Positions 52,671-61,572 of a stretch of DNA of 64,000 bases are shown here, piece by piece. The DNA lies in NCBI RefSeq assembly GCF_016863655.1, contig NZ_BOPH01000102.1:1-64000 (forward strand). The letters are read 5' to 3'. The stretch comes from Virgisporangium ochraceum (lineage in GTDB: Bacteria; Actinomycetota; Actinomycetes; Mycobacteriales; Micromonosporaceae). The translations under genes were made by a program, and so were the position numbers. Numbering within the stretch: the stretch's first letter is position 1; each line of letters starts with the position of its first letter. A model generated the notes under the pieces. The model was not told the DNA's origin, made no database searches, and worked only from the letters and a program-made list of their open reading frames with translations.

Positions 52671-53258
52671 TCAGCGGTCCTTCGACGTCCGGGCCGACTC
52701 GGCCAGGTCGACCATCCCGAGCGCCACCTCCAGCGCCGCGGCCGCCCGCTCGTCCTCGGTGTGCGTGTCGTTGTCGTCGTCGAAGAGGAACAGGCCGATG
52801 TGCATCGACATGATCGACAGGGCGCTCTGGATCTTCACCGGCAGCGGGTCGTCGGGTTCGACGAGAACGGCGAAGACGCTCATCATCGCCTCCTTGAGCC
52901 CCTCGCCGCGGGTCTGGTCGCGCAGCGCGGTCCGGTTCCGTTCGGCGAACCGCATGATGTTCGAGTGCTTCGCGTCCCGCAGCTGGGCGGCGTAGCGCCG
53001 GACGACCTCGCGCCGGACCTCCGGTGTGCGGGGCTGGGCGTGTGCCCAGTCGACCAGTTCGCGCAGCAGCGCCAGCCGGTCGTCGATCAGGCTGCCGATG
53101 ATCTCTTCCTTGGTCTTGAAGTGGTAGTAGAGCGCCGCTTTGGTGACGCCGAGCCGCTCGGAGATCTCACGCAGCGACGTCGCCTCGTATCCCTGCTCGG
53201 TGAACAGTTCGAGGGCGACCTCCTGGATCCGCCGACGCGTGCCTGACCGCTCCCTCAT
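52671..53258 (-). CDS. TetR family repressor of the adjacent MFS exporter
   Basis: 195 residues. N-terminal helix-turn-helix RRIQEVALELFTEQGYEATS, LREISERLGVTKAALYYHFK. The C-terminal domain belongs to the EmrR/TetR_C group (SNIMRFAERNRTALRDQTRG, LSIMSMHIGLFLFDDDND). ATG 53258. It is divergent from the MFS gene at 53371, and the gap contains two 24-bp near-palindromes with AGTAAG/CTTACT ends. Drug-binding derepression of the exporter is the expected logic. Confidence 0.94.
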   Translation of the reverse strand: MRERSGTRRRIQEVALELFTEQGYEATSLREISERLGVTKAALYYHFKTKEEIIGSLIDDRLALLRELVDWAHAQPRTPEVRREVVRRYAAQLRDAKHSNIMRFAERNRTALRDQTRGEGLKEAMMSVFAVLVEPDDPLPVKIQSALSIMSMHIGLFLFDDDNDTHTEDERAAAALEVALGMVDLAESARTSKDR

Positions 53259-53274
53259 CTGCCTCGCCCTCGAA

Positions 53275-53298
53275 CTTACTTGACGGCCGGCTAGTAAG
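53275..53298. promoter_or_regulatory. TetR operator 1
   Basis: CTTACT-N12-AGTAAG with CGGCCG at the centre, about 20 bp upstream of the TetR start codon. It closely matches the reverse complement of the site at 53323. Confidence 0.75.
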
Positions 53299-53322
53299 CC
53301 GCCTACCGTCTCCACTGGGTCT

Positions 53323-53346
53323 CATACTAGCCGGCCGGCAAGTAAG
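53323..53346. promoter_or_regulatory. TetR operator 2
   Basis: CATACT-N12-AGTAAG with the same CGGCCG core, 48 bp from operator 1, in the 5' region of the MFS gene. Confidence 0.75.
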
Positions 53347-53370
53347 CCGGTTCGTCCATCGGGGGTCACC

Positions 53371-54960
53371 ATGTCCGAACCCACGCCCGCGCCGGGTCGC
53401 CGCCGGGAGGTCATGGCGGTGCTGCCGGGCCTCATGCTGGCGATGCTGCTGGCCATGCTCGACAATATGATCGTCAGTACCGCGATGCCGCGCATCGTGG
53501 GCGACCTGCACGGTCTGTCCCACCTCTCCTGGGTGGTCACCGCCTACGTTCTCGGTACGACGGTCTCCACCCCGATCTGGGGGAAGATCGGCGACCTCTA
53601 CGGCCGCAAGAACATCTTCCTCACCTCGATCGTGATCTTCCTGATCGGGTCGGCCCTGTCCGGCGCCGCGCAGACGATGGGTGAGCTGATCGGCTTCCGC
53701 GCCCTCCAGGGCCTGGGCGCCGGCGGCCTGATCGTCGGGGTCATGGCGATCATCGGTGACCTGGTGCCGCCGCGCGAGCGGGGGCAGTACCAGGGGTTCA
53801 TGGCGGCCACCATGGCGGCCGCGACCGTCGCCGGTCCCCTCGTCGGCGGCTACATCACCGACCACCTGAGCTGGCGGTGGGCGTTCTACATCAACCTGCC
53901 GCTGGGCGGCCTGGCCCTGGCGCTGCTCGCGGTGCGGCTGAAGCTGCCCACCCGGCGCACCGAACACCGGATCGACTGGCTCGGGTCGGGCCTGCTCGCC
54001 GGCGGGATCACCGCGCTGGTGCTGATCACCACCTGGGGCGGCACCGAGTACGGCTGGGGTTCGTGGCAGATCCTCGGCCTGGTGGCGCTGGCCGTCGTGC
54101 TGCTCGCGGCGTTCGCTGTCGTCGAGCGGCGGGCCGCCGAGCCGGTGCTGTCACTGGGGCTGTTCCGCAACGTCAACTTCACGCTGTCGACGGTCATCGT
54201 CTTCCTGCTCGGCTTCACGATGTTCGGCGCGATCAACTTCCTGCCGCTGTACCAGCAGACCGTGCAGGGCGCGTCGGCGACGAACTCGGGGCTCCTGCTG
54301 CTGCCGATGATGACCGGCATGCTCGTCACGTCGCTCGTGGCGGGCCAGCTCATCACGCGCACCGGGCGCTACAAGGCGTTCCCGGTCATCGGTGGCGTCC
54401 TGGTGGTCGTCGGAATGGGGCTGCTGGCGACGGTCGACATCGACACGTCGCGGCTGCGCTCGTCGGCGTTCATGGTGGCGCTCGGCGCCGGTCTCGGCCT
54501 GCTCATGCAGACCACGATGCTGATCGCGCAGAACAGCGTCGACCAGCGCAACATGGGCGTGGCGAGCAGCACCACCACGTTCTTCCGCTCCATCGGCGGT
54601 TCGTTCGGTGTATCGCTGTTCGGCGCCGTCTTCAACCACACGCTGGAGAACGACCTCACCACGCGGCTGGGTCCTGGCGCGGCCGAGGTGGCCTCGGGCG
54701 AGGGCGTCGCCGGCCTCACCCCGGAGAAGCTCGCCACCATGCCGGGCGAGGTGGTGTCCGCACTGCTGCACGGCATCGCGGACTCGACCGCGGCCGTGTT
54801 CCTCTGCGCCACGGTCATCGCCGTCGTGGTACCGGTGGCGGCGGCGTTCCTCCGGCACGAACCGCTGCGCGGAGCCGAGCCCGCGGCGGCGGAGGCGGCG
54901 CCTTCCCCGGCCGTCGACGCGACAGCCGGGAAGGAGACCGGACGGTCGTCGCCGGCGTGA
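53371..54960 (+). CDS. DHA2-family MFS multidrug exporter
   Basis: 529 residues, 14 predicted helices. MFS signatures LDNMIVSTAMPRIVGDLHG (motif D region), GKIGDLYGRKNIFLTSIVI (motif A), GFRALQGLGAGGLIVGVMAI (motif B) and AATVAGPLVGGYITDHLSWR (motif C) mark proton-driven drug export of the EmrB/QacA type. The start is ATG 53371. It is repressed by the divergent TetR through the twin operators. The drug range is unknown. Confidence 0.95.
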   Translation: MSEPTPAPGRRREVMAVLPGLMLAMLLAMLDNMIVSTAMPRIVGDLHGLSHLSWVVTAYVLGTTVSTPIWGKIGDLYGRKNIFLTSIVIFLIGSALSGAAQTMGELIGFRALQGLGAGGLIVGVMAIIGDLVPPRERGQYQGFMAATMAAATVAGPLVGGYITDHLSWRWAFYINLPLGGLALALLAVRLKLPTRRTEHRIDWLGSGLLAGGITALVLITTWGGTEYGWGSWQILGLVALAVVLLAAFAVVERRAAEPVLSLGLFRNVNFTLSTVIVFLLGFTMFGAINFLPLYQQTVQGASATNSGLLLLPMMTGMLVTSLVAGQLITRTGRYKAFPVIGGVLVVVGMGLLATVDIDTSRLRSSAFMVALGAGLGLLMQTTMLIAQNSVDQRNMGVASSTTTFFRSIGGSFGVSLFGAVFNHTLENDLTTRLGPGAAEVASGEGVAGLTPEKLATMPGEVVSALLHGIADSTAAVFLCATVIAVVVPVAAAFLRHEPLRGAEPAAAEAAPSPAVDATAGKETGRSSPA

Positions 54961-54982
54961 CGGCGCTCGCCCCGGTGGTCCG

Positions 54983-55846
54983 TCAGGCGGGAACGGGGCC
55001 GCAGGCGGTGCAGCCCGGCCGACGGATCCGTCCGCCGTCGACGGCGCCCAACGCGTGGAGGGCACGGGCGAACCCGTCGTCGTGGATGCAGGAGGTCACG
55101 ACCGTCGCGGCGGCGAGGACGTCCGGGTGGGCGCCGGCCACCGCCACGGCGACGCCGCACAGCGCGAACATCGGAAGGTCGTTGGGCATGTCGCCGACGG
55201 CGACGGCGTCGGCGGGTGCGACGCCGAGGACCGCCAGCGCCCGGCGGACACCGCTGGACTTGTCCACCCCGGCCGGGGCGATGTCGACGACGTGGGTGGT
55301 GGAGTAGGTCACCGTCGGCGCCGGCCCGCCACCGAGCGCCGTCACCGCGCGCATCAACTCGTCCGAGGTCCGGTCCGGATGGCAGATCGACATGGCGCAC
55401 GCGGGGTGCCGGGCGAGGTCGGCGACCGGGACGGTCTCCTTGCGGCCGCGCAGCCGGTCGCCCCGCTGCCGGGCATACGCCCCGGTCATCCGCCACGTCT
55501 GTCCATCGTGGACGGCCATGCCGGCGCCGGCCAGCCGCGCCACGGTGAACCGCACCAGCCGGTCGACGCCCGCCGGCGCGATCGTCTCGCGCCACAGGGT
55601 CTCCGCGGTGGAGGGGACCCAGCCGACCGCGCCGCCGGAGCAGACGGCGATCGTCAGGTAGGGGGTGAGCGATCCGATGGTCGCGACTCCGGGCGGGGTC
55701 CTGGCGGTGGCGGCGATCAGCGGGATCCGGCGGGCGGCGAGGTCCGCCGCGGCGGTCAGGGTGGCGTCGCTGACGGTCCCGTCGTGGTGGACGACGGTTC
55801 CGTCCAGGTCGGTGACGACGGCGCGGACCGCGGACCGGACGGGCAC
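54983..55846 (-). CDS. Cof-type HAD (HAD-IIB) phosphatase
   Basis: 287 residues. AVVTDLDGTVVHHDGTVSDA (DxDGT nucleophile), LIAATARTPPGVATIGSLTP, a cap domain, VDIAPAGVDKSSGVRRALAV (conserved Lys) and AVAVGDMPNDLPMFALCGVA (GDxxND metal site). Complete. It ends in a short GRIRRPGCTACGPVPA tail. Sugar-phosphate or flavin-phosphate phosphatase of unknown substrate. GTG 55846 start. Confidence 0.93.
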   Translation of the reverse strand: MPVRSAVRAVVTDLDGTVVHHDGTVSDATLTAAADLAARRIPLIAATARTPPGVATIGSLTPYLTIAVCSGGAVGWVPSTAETLWRETIAPAGVDRLVRFTVARLAGAGMAVHDGQTWRMTGAYARQRGDRLRGRKETVPVADLARHPACAMSICHPDRTSDELMRAVTALGGGPAPTVTYSTTHVVDIAPAGVDKSSGVRRALAVLGVAPADAVAVGDMPNDLPMFALCGVAVAVAGAHPDVLAAATVVTSCIHDDGFARALHALGAVDGGRIRRPGCTACGPVPA

Positions 55847-55880
55847 CTGACGATGCTCCCACGTCGGCGGCGGGACGGGC

Positions 55881-56519
55881 TCAGCGCGGGAGGAGCGCGT
55901 CGGTGAGGGTGGCGGCCAGCCAGTCGGCGTAGTCGTCGGTGGACCAGCCGCAGGTGGTGGTCAGCCGCTCGAACACCTCGATCGACGTCAACGCGAAGAT
56001 GATGTCGGCCGCCCGGTCGGTGTCGACGCCCGGGCGCAGGGCGCCCGCCGCGGCGAGCATGCCGGCCGGTCCGCGGGTCCCGGTTCGGCGTTGCGCCTCG
56101 GACTCCCTCAGCAACGGACCCAGGCCGCCGGCCGCGGCGCGCAGCACCGCGTGCACCGGCGCGATGCGCTCGGCCATGGCGGCCACCATCCGGGCGTAGA
56201 GGTGCAGTTTGCGCACCGGGTCGGGTTCGCTGACGATCACCGCCACCGCCGGCCGTTCGCTCATCGGCACCGGCGCGGCGTCGCCGGCCAGGGTCGTGTC
56301 GTAGACCAGCTTCGCCAGGCCCGCCTTGCCGCCGGGACAGGCGGTGTAGAGCGTCTGGACCGCGACGCCGGCCGCGGCGGCCACGTCGCCCATCGTCGTG
56401 TCGGCGTACCCGCGGCTGAGCATCAAATCCCGGGCGGCGTCGGCGATCCGCTGGCGGGTGGTGTCGGACTGCTCACGGCGCAGTTCGCTGCTGTAGCGGC
56501 GTTTGGGCTTGTCCGTCAT
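55881..56519 (-). CDS. TetR family regulator divergent from a DUF1772 protein
   Basis: 212 residues. HTH: RQRIADAARDLMLSRGYADT, MGDVAAAAGVAVQTLYTACP. The C-terminal helical domain (KLHLYARMVAAMAERIAPVH, AADIIFALTSIEVFERLTTT) carries the ligand pocket. ATG 56519; an upstream in-frame start at 56537 is less likely. The short divergent gap to 56599 contains CTATTGAATATAG, a weak palindrome and promoter-like AT stretch that may be its operator. Confidence 0.9.
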   Translation of the reverse strand: MTDKPKRRYSSELRREQSDTTRQRIADAARDLMLSRGYADTTMGDVAAAAGVAVQTLYTACPGGKAGLAKLVYDTTLAGDAAPVPMSERPAVAVIVSEPDPVRKLHLYARMVAAMAERIAPVHAVLRAAAGGLGPLLRESEAQRRTGTRGPAGMLAAAGALRPGVDTDRAADIIFALTSIEVFERLTTTCGWSTDDYADWLAATLTDALLPR

Positions 56520-56598
56520 CGGACACCATCTTGCCAAAGAATTCGGTGGAAGGCACTCTATTGAATATAGCGTCTTCTACTGGAGCGGAGTGCCGGTG

Positions 56599-57120
56599 AT
56601 GCGGACCTGGTCGTTCGAGGTGGTGCGGGCCCTGGCCACGGCGCTCGTCGCGCTGTACGCCGGCGGCGTGTTCCTCGTGGTCGTCTCGCCGGGCGTCACC
56701 GGCCTGCCGGCCGACGCCTACACGCGCTGGTGGCAGGCCATGAACACGGACATGGGCCGGGCCATGCCACCGCTCCTGCTGACCTGCGTGGGCCTGCTGA
56801 CGCTCACGGCCGTCCTCGGCTACGGCCGCTCGACACCGGCCGTCGTCGCGGCGGTCGTGGCGATCCTGCTCATCGCGGCGACGATCGGGCTGACCGTGAC
56901 CCGCATGGAGCCGCTCAACGCGCTCGGTGACACCTGGAATCCGGAGGCCCCACCGGCCGACTGGACCGAGGTCCGCGACCGCTGGCAGCGGCTGCACCTG
57001 GTACGCACCGTCCTCGCCCTGCTGACCCTGGCGACCCTCCTGGCCGCGCACGTCGTCGAGCGGGCACCGGTCGCACCCGAGCGGGCACCGGTCCTACCGG
57101 CGCGGAGCCCGGTCGGCTGA
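56599..57120 (+). CDS. DUF1772 membrane protein
   Basis: 173 residues with four hydrophobic helices (VVRALATALVALYAGGVFLV, LLLTCVGLLTLTAVLGYGR-type, AVVAAVVAILLIAATIGLTV, VRTVLALLTLATLLAAHVV). The DUF1772 pattern WWQAMNTDMGRAMPP and RMEPLNALGDTWNP is clear; relatives include anthrone-oxygenase-like proteins. ATG 56599 has GGAG upstream. It is probably controlled by the divergent TetR. Its end overlaps the convergent gene by 27 bp. Confidence 0.85.
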   Translation: MRTWSFEVVRALATALVALYAGGVFLVVVSPGVTGLPADAYTRWWQAMNTDMGRAMPPLLLTCVGLLTLTAVLGYGRSTPAVVAAVVAILLIAATIGLTVTRMEPLNALGDTWNPEAPPADWTEVRDRWQRLHLVRTVLALLTLATLLAAHVVERAPVAPERAPVLPARSPVG

Positions 57121-57651
57121 CGCGAGGCGCCGGTAGCTGTCGCGGTCGCGCGGAACGACCGGCTCCCGCAGCGCGCGGACCGCGACCGGCTCGCCGACGG
57201 ACCCGATCACCGTCCCCATGACGTTCTCCCAGCCGAGCCCGTCGGCGTAGGGATCGATGCTGTCCTGCGCGACGATCCTCGGCCGTCCGGAGACCTCCAT
57301 GGCCCAGTACCGGCGCTCGTAGGCGATGCCGTTGCTGTCGTCGCCGCCACCGACGTCGGCGGCGAAGCAGGTGCCCAGACCGGGCACGTCGTACTCGGCG
57401 ACCAGGAACACCGTGCGGCGTACCGGCGTGGGCGCCTGCTCCGCGGTGCGGGCCAGGTCCGCGGCCGACAGGTTCCGCGGGCGCATGAACGGCTCGCTCA
57501 TCGCGGCGCCCGGTGCGGAGTGCAGGAAGCTCTCCGTCAGCGCGATCCGCCGCTCGACCTCGTCGTCGGGCTCGGTGAGGTGGGCGACCTCCTGTTCGTG
57601 CAGCACCGCGAGGAACTCGCCGAAGAAGGCCACCGCCCCGTCGATGTTCAT
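57094..57651 (-). CDS. Hypothetical cytoplasmic protein, 185 residues
   Basis: NIDGAVAFFGEFLAVLHEQE, VERRIALTESFLHSAPGAAM, TVFLVAEYDVPGLGTCFAAD, ERRYWAMEVSGRPRIVAQDS, GWENVMGTVIGSVGEPVAVR. Unrecognised, with an NTF2-like feel (alpha then curved beta), which I cannot prove. ATG 57651. It is antisense-overlapped at its end by the DUF1772 gene. Confidence 0.62.
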   Translation of the reverse strand: MNIDGAVAFFGEFLAVLHEQEVAHLTEPDDEVERRIALTESFLHSAPGAAMSEPFMRPRNLSAADLARTAEQAPTPVRRTVFLVAEYDVPGLGTCFAADVGGGDDSNGIAYERRYWAMEVSGRPRIVAQDSIDPYADGLGWENVMGTVIGSVGEPVAVRALREPVVPRDRDSYRRLASADRAPRR

Positions 57652-57804
57652 CGGCTCCCGACCTCCGGTCGCGCTGTCGGACTCCGATCGGTCCGGGTCA
57701 GCAGACGCGATCGTAGTCAGCGTCCCGCCGGCGGGAGCGCGGATCCGTTGACCCGCGCTCCTTACGGTGGTCGGGTGGCCCGGCCGTCCCGGAGGTAGCG
57801 ACAC

Positions 57805-58009
57805 ATGACGATTTCGGCGTCGAGCCCGGCCGCGCTGCCGCCGGCGGAACTGGCGGACCTGCGCGGGCGCATGCGCCGGTGAGTTCCGGTCGGTCGAGCT
57901 CGCCGTGGTCGGCCGCCGCGCGTTGCGCGCGGCCCTGCTCGCCCACGCCGAGTCCCGGCTGCGGGTCGTCAACCCGCGCTTCGTGGCCGACTACGACGCG
58001 GAGGCCTAG
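57805..58009 (+). pseudogene. Small frameshifted gene, about 67 residues if repaired
   Basis: ATG 57805 has GGAGGTAG upstream and reads MTISASSPAALPPAELADLR before a stop at 57881. The next frame continues EFRSVELAVVGRRALRAALL, then AHAESRLRVVNPRFVADYDA and stops at 58009. Amphipathic and plausible as one small protein with a 1-2 base indel near 57880. Function unknown. Its TAG shares the CTAG with the opposite gene's stop. Confidence 0.45.
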
Positions 58010-58827
58010 CGGCGTACGGCGGTCGCCAGGTCGGTGGACATGGCCACCTCGACCTCGTCGCCGTAGCCGGTCAGCGTCGTGACCAGTTCGGCCGTCAGGT
58101 CCTCACGCACCTCGGGCGGCAGGATCAGGTGCGCCGAGGTCGTGTTGGCGACCGCCACGAGGTCGGCCACCGTCATCCGGCGCGTCCAGTGGTAGCGGCG
58201 CATCCGCAGGTCGGTGAAGTACGTGCGCGCGTCGGCGTCGATCTCGGGCCAGCCGTCGGGACGCCCCCGGTCGGCGACGCCGTCCGGACCGGGTGCGGCT
58301 CCCGACGGTCCGCGCACCGAACGGATCCCGATGCCCCGGCGGTCGTACGCGTCCGTGAACGCGTCGACGACCCGCCGATCGGGATAGTCCTCCCCGTTCC
58401 AGAACAACGCGATCACGCCGCCGCCATCTACCGCGGCACCGGCGTCGGCCCACCGCGTCGCCGGATCCGTCCAGTGCCACGCCTGCGCGCTGATCAGACC
58501 GTCGAACGTGGCCTGCCGGGTGGCCGACCAGTTCTCGAAACTGGCGACCTCCACGTGGACGTCCGCGTCACCGCCGACCTTCGCCGACAGCACGGCCGCC
58601 ATCTCCGGATCCGGCTCCACGCACGTCATGGCCATGCCGCGGGCGGCGAATGCGGTGGTGGCGATGCCGGTGCCCGCACCGACCTCCAGCACGCGCCGGC
58701 CGGGCAGCATCGCCACGATGTCGTCGACCAGCCGGTCCGGATAGCGGGGGCGGTACCGGTCGTACCGCCCGGCGACCTCGCCGAAGCTGCGCGCGCGGAT
58801 GCTGTCGATGTCCGGGTCCCCGCTCAT
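58006..58827 (-). CDS. Class I SAM-dependent methyltransferase
   Basis: 273 residues. FGEVAGRYDRYRPRYPDRLV, RRVLEVGAGTGIATTAFAAR (motif I), MTCVEPDPEMAAVLSAKVGG (motif II), TFDGLISAQAWHWTDPATRW (post-II), GVIALFWNGEDYPD (motif III). It matches the ubiquinone/menaquinone-like small methyltransferases with an AQAWHW signature, substrate unknown. ATG 58827. Confidence 0.92.
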   Translation of the reverse strand: MSGDPDIDSIRARSFGEVAGRYDRYRPRYPDRLVDDIVAMLPGRRVLEVGAGTGIATTAFAARGMAMTCVEPDPEMAAVLSAKVGGDADVHVEVASFENWSATRQATFDGLISAQAWHWTDPATRWADAGAAVDGGGVIALFWNGEDYPDRRVVDAFTDAYDRRGIGIRSVRGPSGAAPGPDGVADRGRPDGWPEIDADARTYFTDLRMRRYHWTRRMTVADLVAVANTTSAHLILPPEVREDLTAELVTTLTGYGDEVEVAMSTDLATAVRR

Positions 58828-58855
58828 GCGGCGAATTGTCGCACGTGTCCGCCGG

Positions 58856-60214
58856 TCAGCCGGGCAGCAGCACCCCGGGGTTGAGCATGCCCTGCGGGTC
58901 GAGGGCGGCCTTGATGCGGCGCATCGCGCCGATCTCCTCCGGCGTGCGGGACAGGGACAACCAGGGCGCCTTGGCCCGTCCGACGCCGTGCTCGGAGCTG
59001 ATCGTGCCCCGGTGGGCCGCGACCAGGCGGAGGACCGCGTCGGTGACCTCCTCGCTGCGGTCGCCCGCGTCGAGGACGTTGAGGTGGAGGTTGCCCTCGT
59101 TGAGGTGACCGAAGGGGATGACCCGTGCCGTCGGGGTCACCCGGGCCACCGTCGCGGGCAGCTCGGCGACGAGCGCGGTCAGCTCGCCCAGCGGCACGCA
59201 CACGTCGAGCTTGGTGGGGACGCCGGCGGCGCTGATCGCCTCGGTGTGCGCCTCGCGGTAGGCCCACAGCCGCTCCAGGCCGGCCCGGTCGGAGGCGACC
59301 GTGGCGTCCTCGACCGCCTTGCAGGAGGAGAGCAGCTCCAGGATGTGGTCGGTCGGGTCGGTGCGGGCCGCGCACTCCAGGACCACGTACGCCCCGGCCG
59401 GCCCGTCGAACGGCGCCGGCAGCCTGGCGTGGGACCGGACCAGGTCCAGGCCCTCCGGGTAGAAGATCTCGGCGGCCGACAGCGTGGCGAGCTCGGCGCG
59501 GGCGGCCGCGAGCAGGTCGAGCGCCGCGTCGGTGCCGGCCACGGCGACGAGGGCCACCGCACGTGCCGGCAGGAGGGGGACCAGCCGCAGCCGCGCCCGC
59601 GTGACGATCGCGAGCGTGCCCTCGCTGCCGGCGACGAGCTGGGTGAGGTCGTAGCCGGTGTTGTCCTTGGCCAGCCCGCCGAGCCGGGTGAGCACGCTGC
59701 CGTCGGCCAGCACCGCCTCCAGCCCGACGACCTGCGCCCGCATGCTGCCGTGGCGCAGCACCCGGATGCCGCCGGCGTTGGTGGCGATCATGCCGCCGAC
59801 CGTGGCCGACGACCGGGCGGCCAGGTCGACACCGAAGTCGAGCCCGGCCGCGCGGGCGTGCGTCTGCAGCTTCTCGAGCGTGACGCCGGCTCCGACGGTC
59901 ACCTGTGCCTCGACGGCGTCGACCGGCTCGACCTCGGCGAGCCGGGCGAGGCTGACCAGCACCTCGCCGCCCGCCGGGACGCCCGCCCCGACAAGGCCGG
60001 TGTTGCCGCCCTGCACCACGACCGGCGCCCCGGCCGCCGCGCACGCCCGCACGACCGCGACCACCTCGGCCGTCGACGCGGGACGCACGACGCAGCGCGC
60101 GGCGCCGGTGAACCGGCGCGTCCAGTCGGTCTCGTACGGCGCGCGCAGGTCGTCGTCGACGAGCACGTGCGCCGCTCCGACAGCCGGACGGAGCGCGTCC
60201 TCCAGAGAGGTCAT
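58856..60214 (-). CDS. FAD-linked dehydrogenase, D-2-hydroxyglutarate dehydrogenase/glycolate-oxidase GlcD type
   Basis: 452 residues. The FAD_binding_4 domain (about 35-175) shows [16 protein letters not shown] and [20 protein letters not shown]. The C-terminal domain shows [16 protein letters not shown] (substrate/metal His pair) and [17 protein letters not shown]. It oxidises a 2-hydroxy acid to the 2-oxo acid, passing electrons to a flavoprotein or quinone. ATG 60214 overlaps the serA stop as ATGA. That tight coupling with E. coli-type SerA, which makes D-2-hydroxyglutarate, argues for D-2-HG as substrate. Confidence 0.88.
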   Translation of the reverse strand: MTSLEDALRPAVGAAHVLVDDDLRAPYETDWTRRFTGAARCVVRPASTAEVVAVVRACAAAGAPVVVQGGNTGLVGAGVPAGGEVLVSLARLAEVEPVDAVEAQVTVGAGVTLEKLQTHARAAGLDFGVDLAARSSATVGGMIATNAGGIRVLRHGSMRAQVVGLEAVLADGSVLTRLGGLAKDNTGYDLTQLVAGSEGTLAIVTRARLRLVPLLPARAVALVAVAGTDAALDLLAAARAELATLSAAEIFYPEGLDLVRSHARLPAPFDGPAGAYVVLECAARTDPTDHILELLSSCKAVEDATVASDRAGLERLWAYREAHTEAISAAGVPTKLDVCVPLGELTALVAELPATVARVTPTARVIPFGHLNEGNLHLNVLDAGDRSEEVTDAVLRLVAAHRGTISSEHGVGRAKAPWLSLSRTPEEIGAMRRIKAALDPQGMLNPGVLLPG

Positions 60215-61434
60215 GAAAGCACCCGCAGCCGGATGGTCTGCTCCATCTCGCGCAACCGGGTGAGCACCACGTCGGAGTAGGTGGCGCCGACGTCGGTGAC
60301 CATGTAGCCGTACTCGCCGCGGGTCGACAGCAGCTGACCCTCGATGTTGACCTCGTGCTCGGCCAGGATGCTGTTGACCTGGGCCAGCACGCCCGGCGTG
60401 TTGCGGTGCACGTGCGCGAGCCGGTGGGTGCCGGCCTGCTGGGGCAGCGCGACCGACGGCAGGTTGACGCTGAGCGTCGTGTTGCCCTCGCTCACGTACT
60501 GGGCGAGCTTGTTGGCGACGAACCCGCCGATGTCGGCCTGCGCCTCCTCGGTCGAGCCGCCGATGTGCGGGGTGAGGATCACGTTGGGCAGGCCGCGCAG
60601 CTCCGACCGGAACTCGTCACCACGCCCCTTGGGCTCCTGGGGGAAGACGTCGACCGCCGCACCGGCGATGTGCCCGCTGACCAGGTGCCGCCGCAGCGCC
60701 GCGTAGTCGATGACGAAGCCGCGGGACAGGTTCAGGAACAGGCTGCGCGGCCGCATGCGGGCGAACTGCTCCTCGCCGAAGAACCCGCTGTTGCCGGGCC
60801 GCCCGTCGACGTGCAGCGTGACCGTCTCGGCGACCTCGAGCAGCTCGTCGAGCGTGTCGCAGCGCTTGGCGTTGCCCAGCGCGAGCTTGTCGGCGGTGTC
60901 GTAGAAGTAGACCCGCATGCCCAGCGCCTCGGCGAGCACGGACAGCTGCGTGCCGATGTTGCCGTACCCGACGATGCCGAGGGTGCGTCCGCGCACCTCG
61001 TGGCTGCCGGTCGCCGCCTTGTCCCACTCGCCGTCGTGCATCTTGTCGTTCTTCTCGACGACGCGGCGGGCGAGCATGATGATCTCGGCGAGCGCGAGCT
61101 CGACCACGCTGCGCGTGTTGGAGAACGGCGCGTTGAAGACGGCCACCCCACCCGCGGCCGCGGCCGCCAGGTCGATCTGGTCGGTGCCGATGCAGAACGC
61201 CCCGATGCCCAGGAGCTGGGACGCCGCGCCGAGCACCCGGCCGGTCACCTGGGTCTTGGACCGGATCCCGAGCAGGTGCACGTCGCGCACCCGTTCGATC
61301 AGCTCGTCCTCGTCGAGCGCACTGGACACGCTCTCGACGACGCAGCCCGCGGCGTGCAGCCGCGAGACGGCGTCGGGGTGGATGCTCTCGAGGAGCAGGG
61401 CGCGAATCTTCTCGTGGCCGACCATGACATCCAT
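60211..61434 (-). CDS. serA: D-3-phosphoglycerate dehydrogenase, E. coli-type
   Basis: 407 residues, matching the short (ACT-only) SerA of E. coli rather than the long actinobacterial form with the ASB domain. Substrate domain IGAFCIGTDQIDLAAAAAGG, NAPFSNTRSVVELALAEIIM; Rossmann TLGIVGYGNIGTQLSVLAEA; catalytic His in VILTPHIGGSTEEAQADIGG; C-terminal ACT (HVHRNTPGVLAQVNSILAEH) for serine feedback. First step of serine synthesis. ATG 61434. The next gene overlaps by four bases. Confidence 0.93.
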   Translation of the reverse strand: MDVMVGHEKIRALLLESIHPDAVSRLHAAGCVVESVSSALDEDELIERVRDVHLLGIRSKTQVTGRVLGAASQLLGIGAFCIGTDQIDLAAAAAGGVAVFNAPFSNTRSVVELALAEIIMLARRVVEKNDKMHDGEWDKAATGSHEVRGRTLGIVGYGNIGTQLSVLAEALGMRVYFYDTADKLALGNAKRCDTLDELLEVAETVTLHVDGRPGNSGFFGEEQFARMRPRSLFLNLSRGFVIDYAALRRHLVSGHIAGAAVDVFPQEPKGRGDEFRSELRGLPNVILTPHIGGSTEEAQADIGGFVANKLAQYVSEGNTTLSVNLPSVALPQQAGTHRLAHVHRNTPGVLAQVNSILAEHEVNIEGQLLSTRGEYGYMVTDVGATYSDVVLTRLREMEQTIRLRVLS

Positions 61435-61530
61435 TCACGTTCCGGGCCTCCGGTTGAAAGCCCAGGCCAGATCGTATCGGGCCGGCCGGCCCCGGAGGTC
61501 GGGGTCCCCGCCAGGGGTGAAGACGCACGG

Positions 61531-61564
61531 CGGGCCCCGGTACCGAACCGGTCACCGGGGCCCG
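61531..61564. terminator. Terminator hairpin after the secreted lectin gene
   Basis: Perfect 11-bp arms CGGGCCCCGGT (61531-61541) and ACCGGGGCCCG (61554-61564), 12-nt loop, just beyond the lectin stop (61573) and ahead of serA. Confidence 0.7.
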
Positions 61565-61572
61565 CGCGTGTG

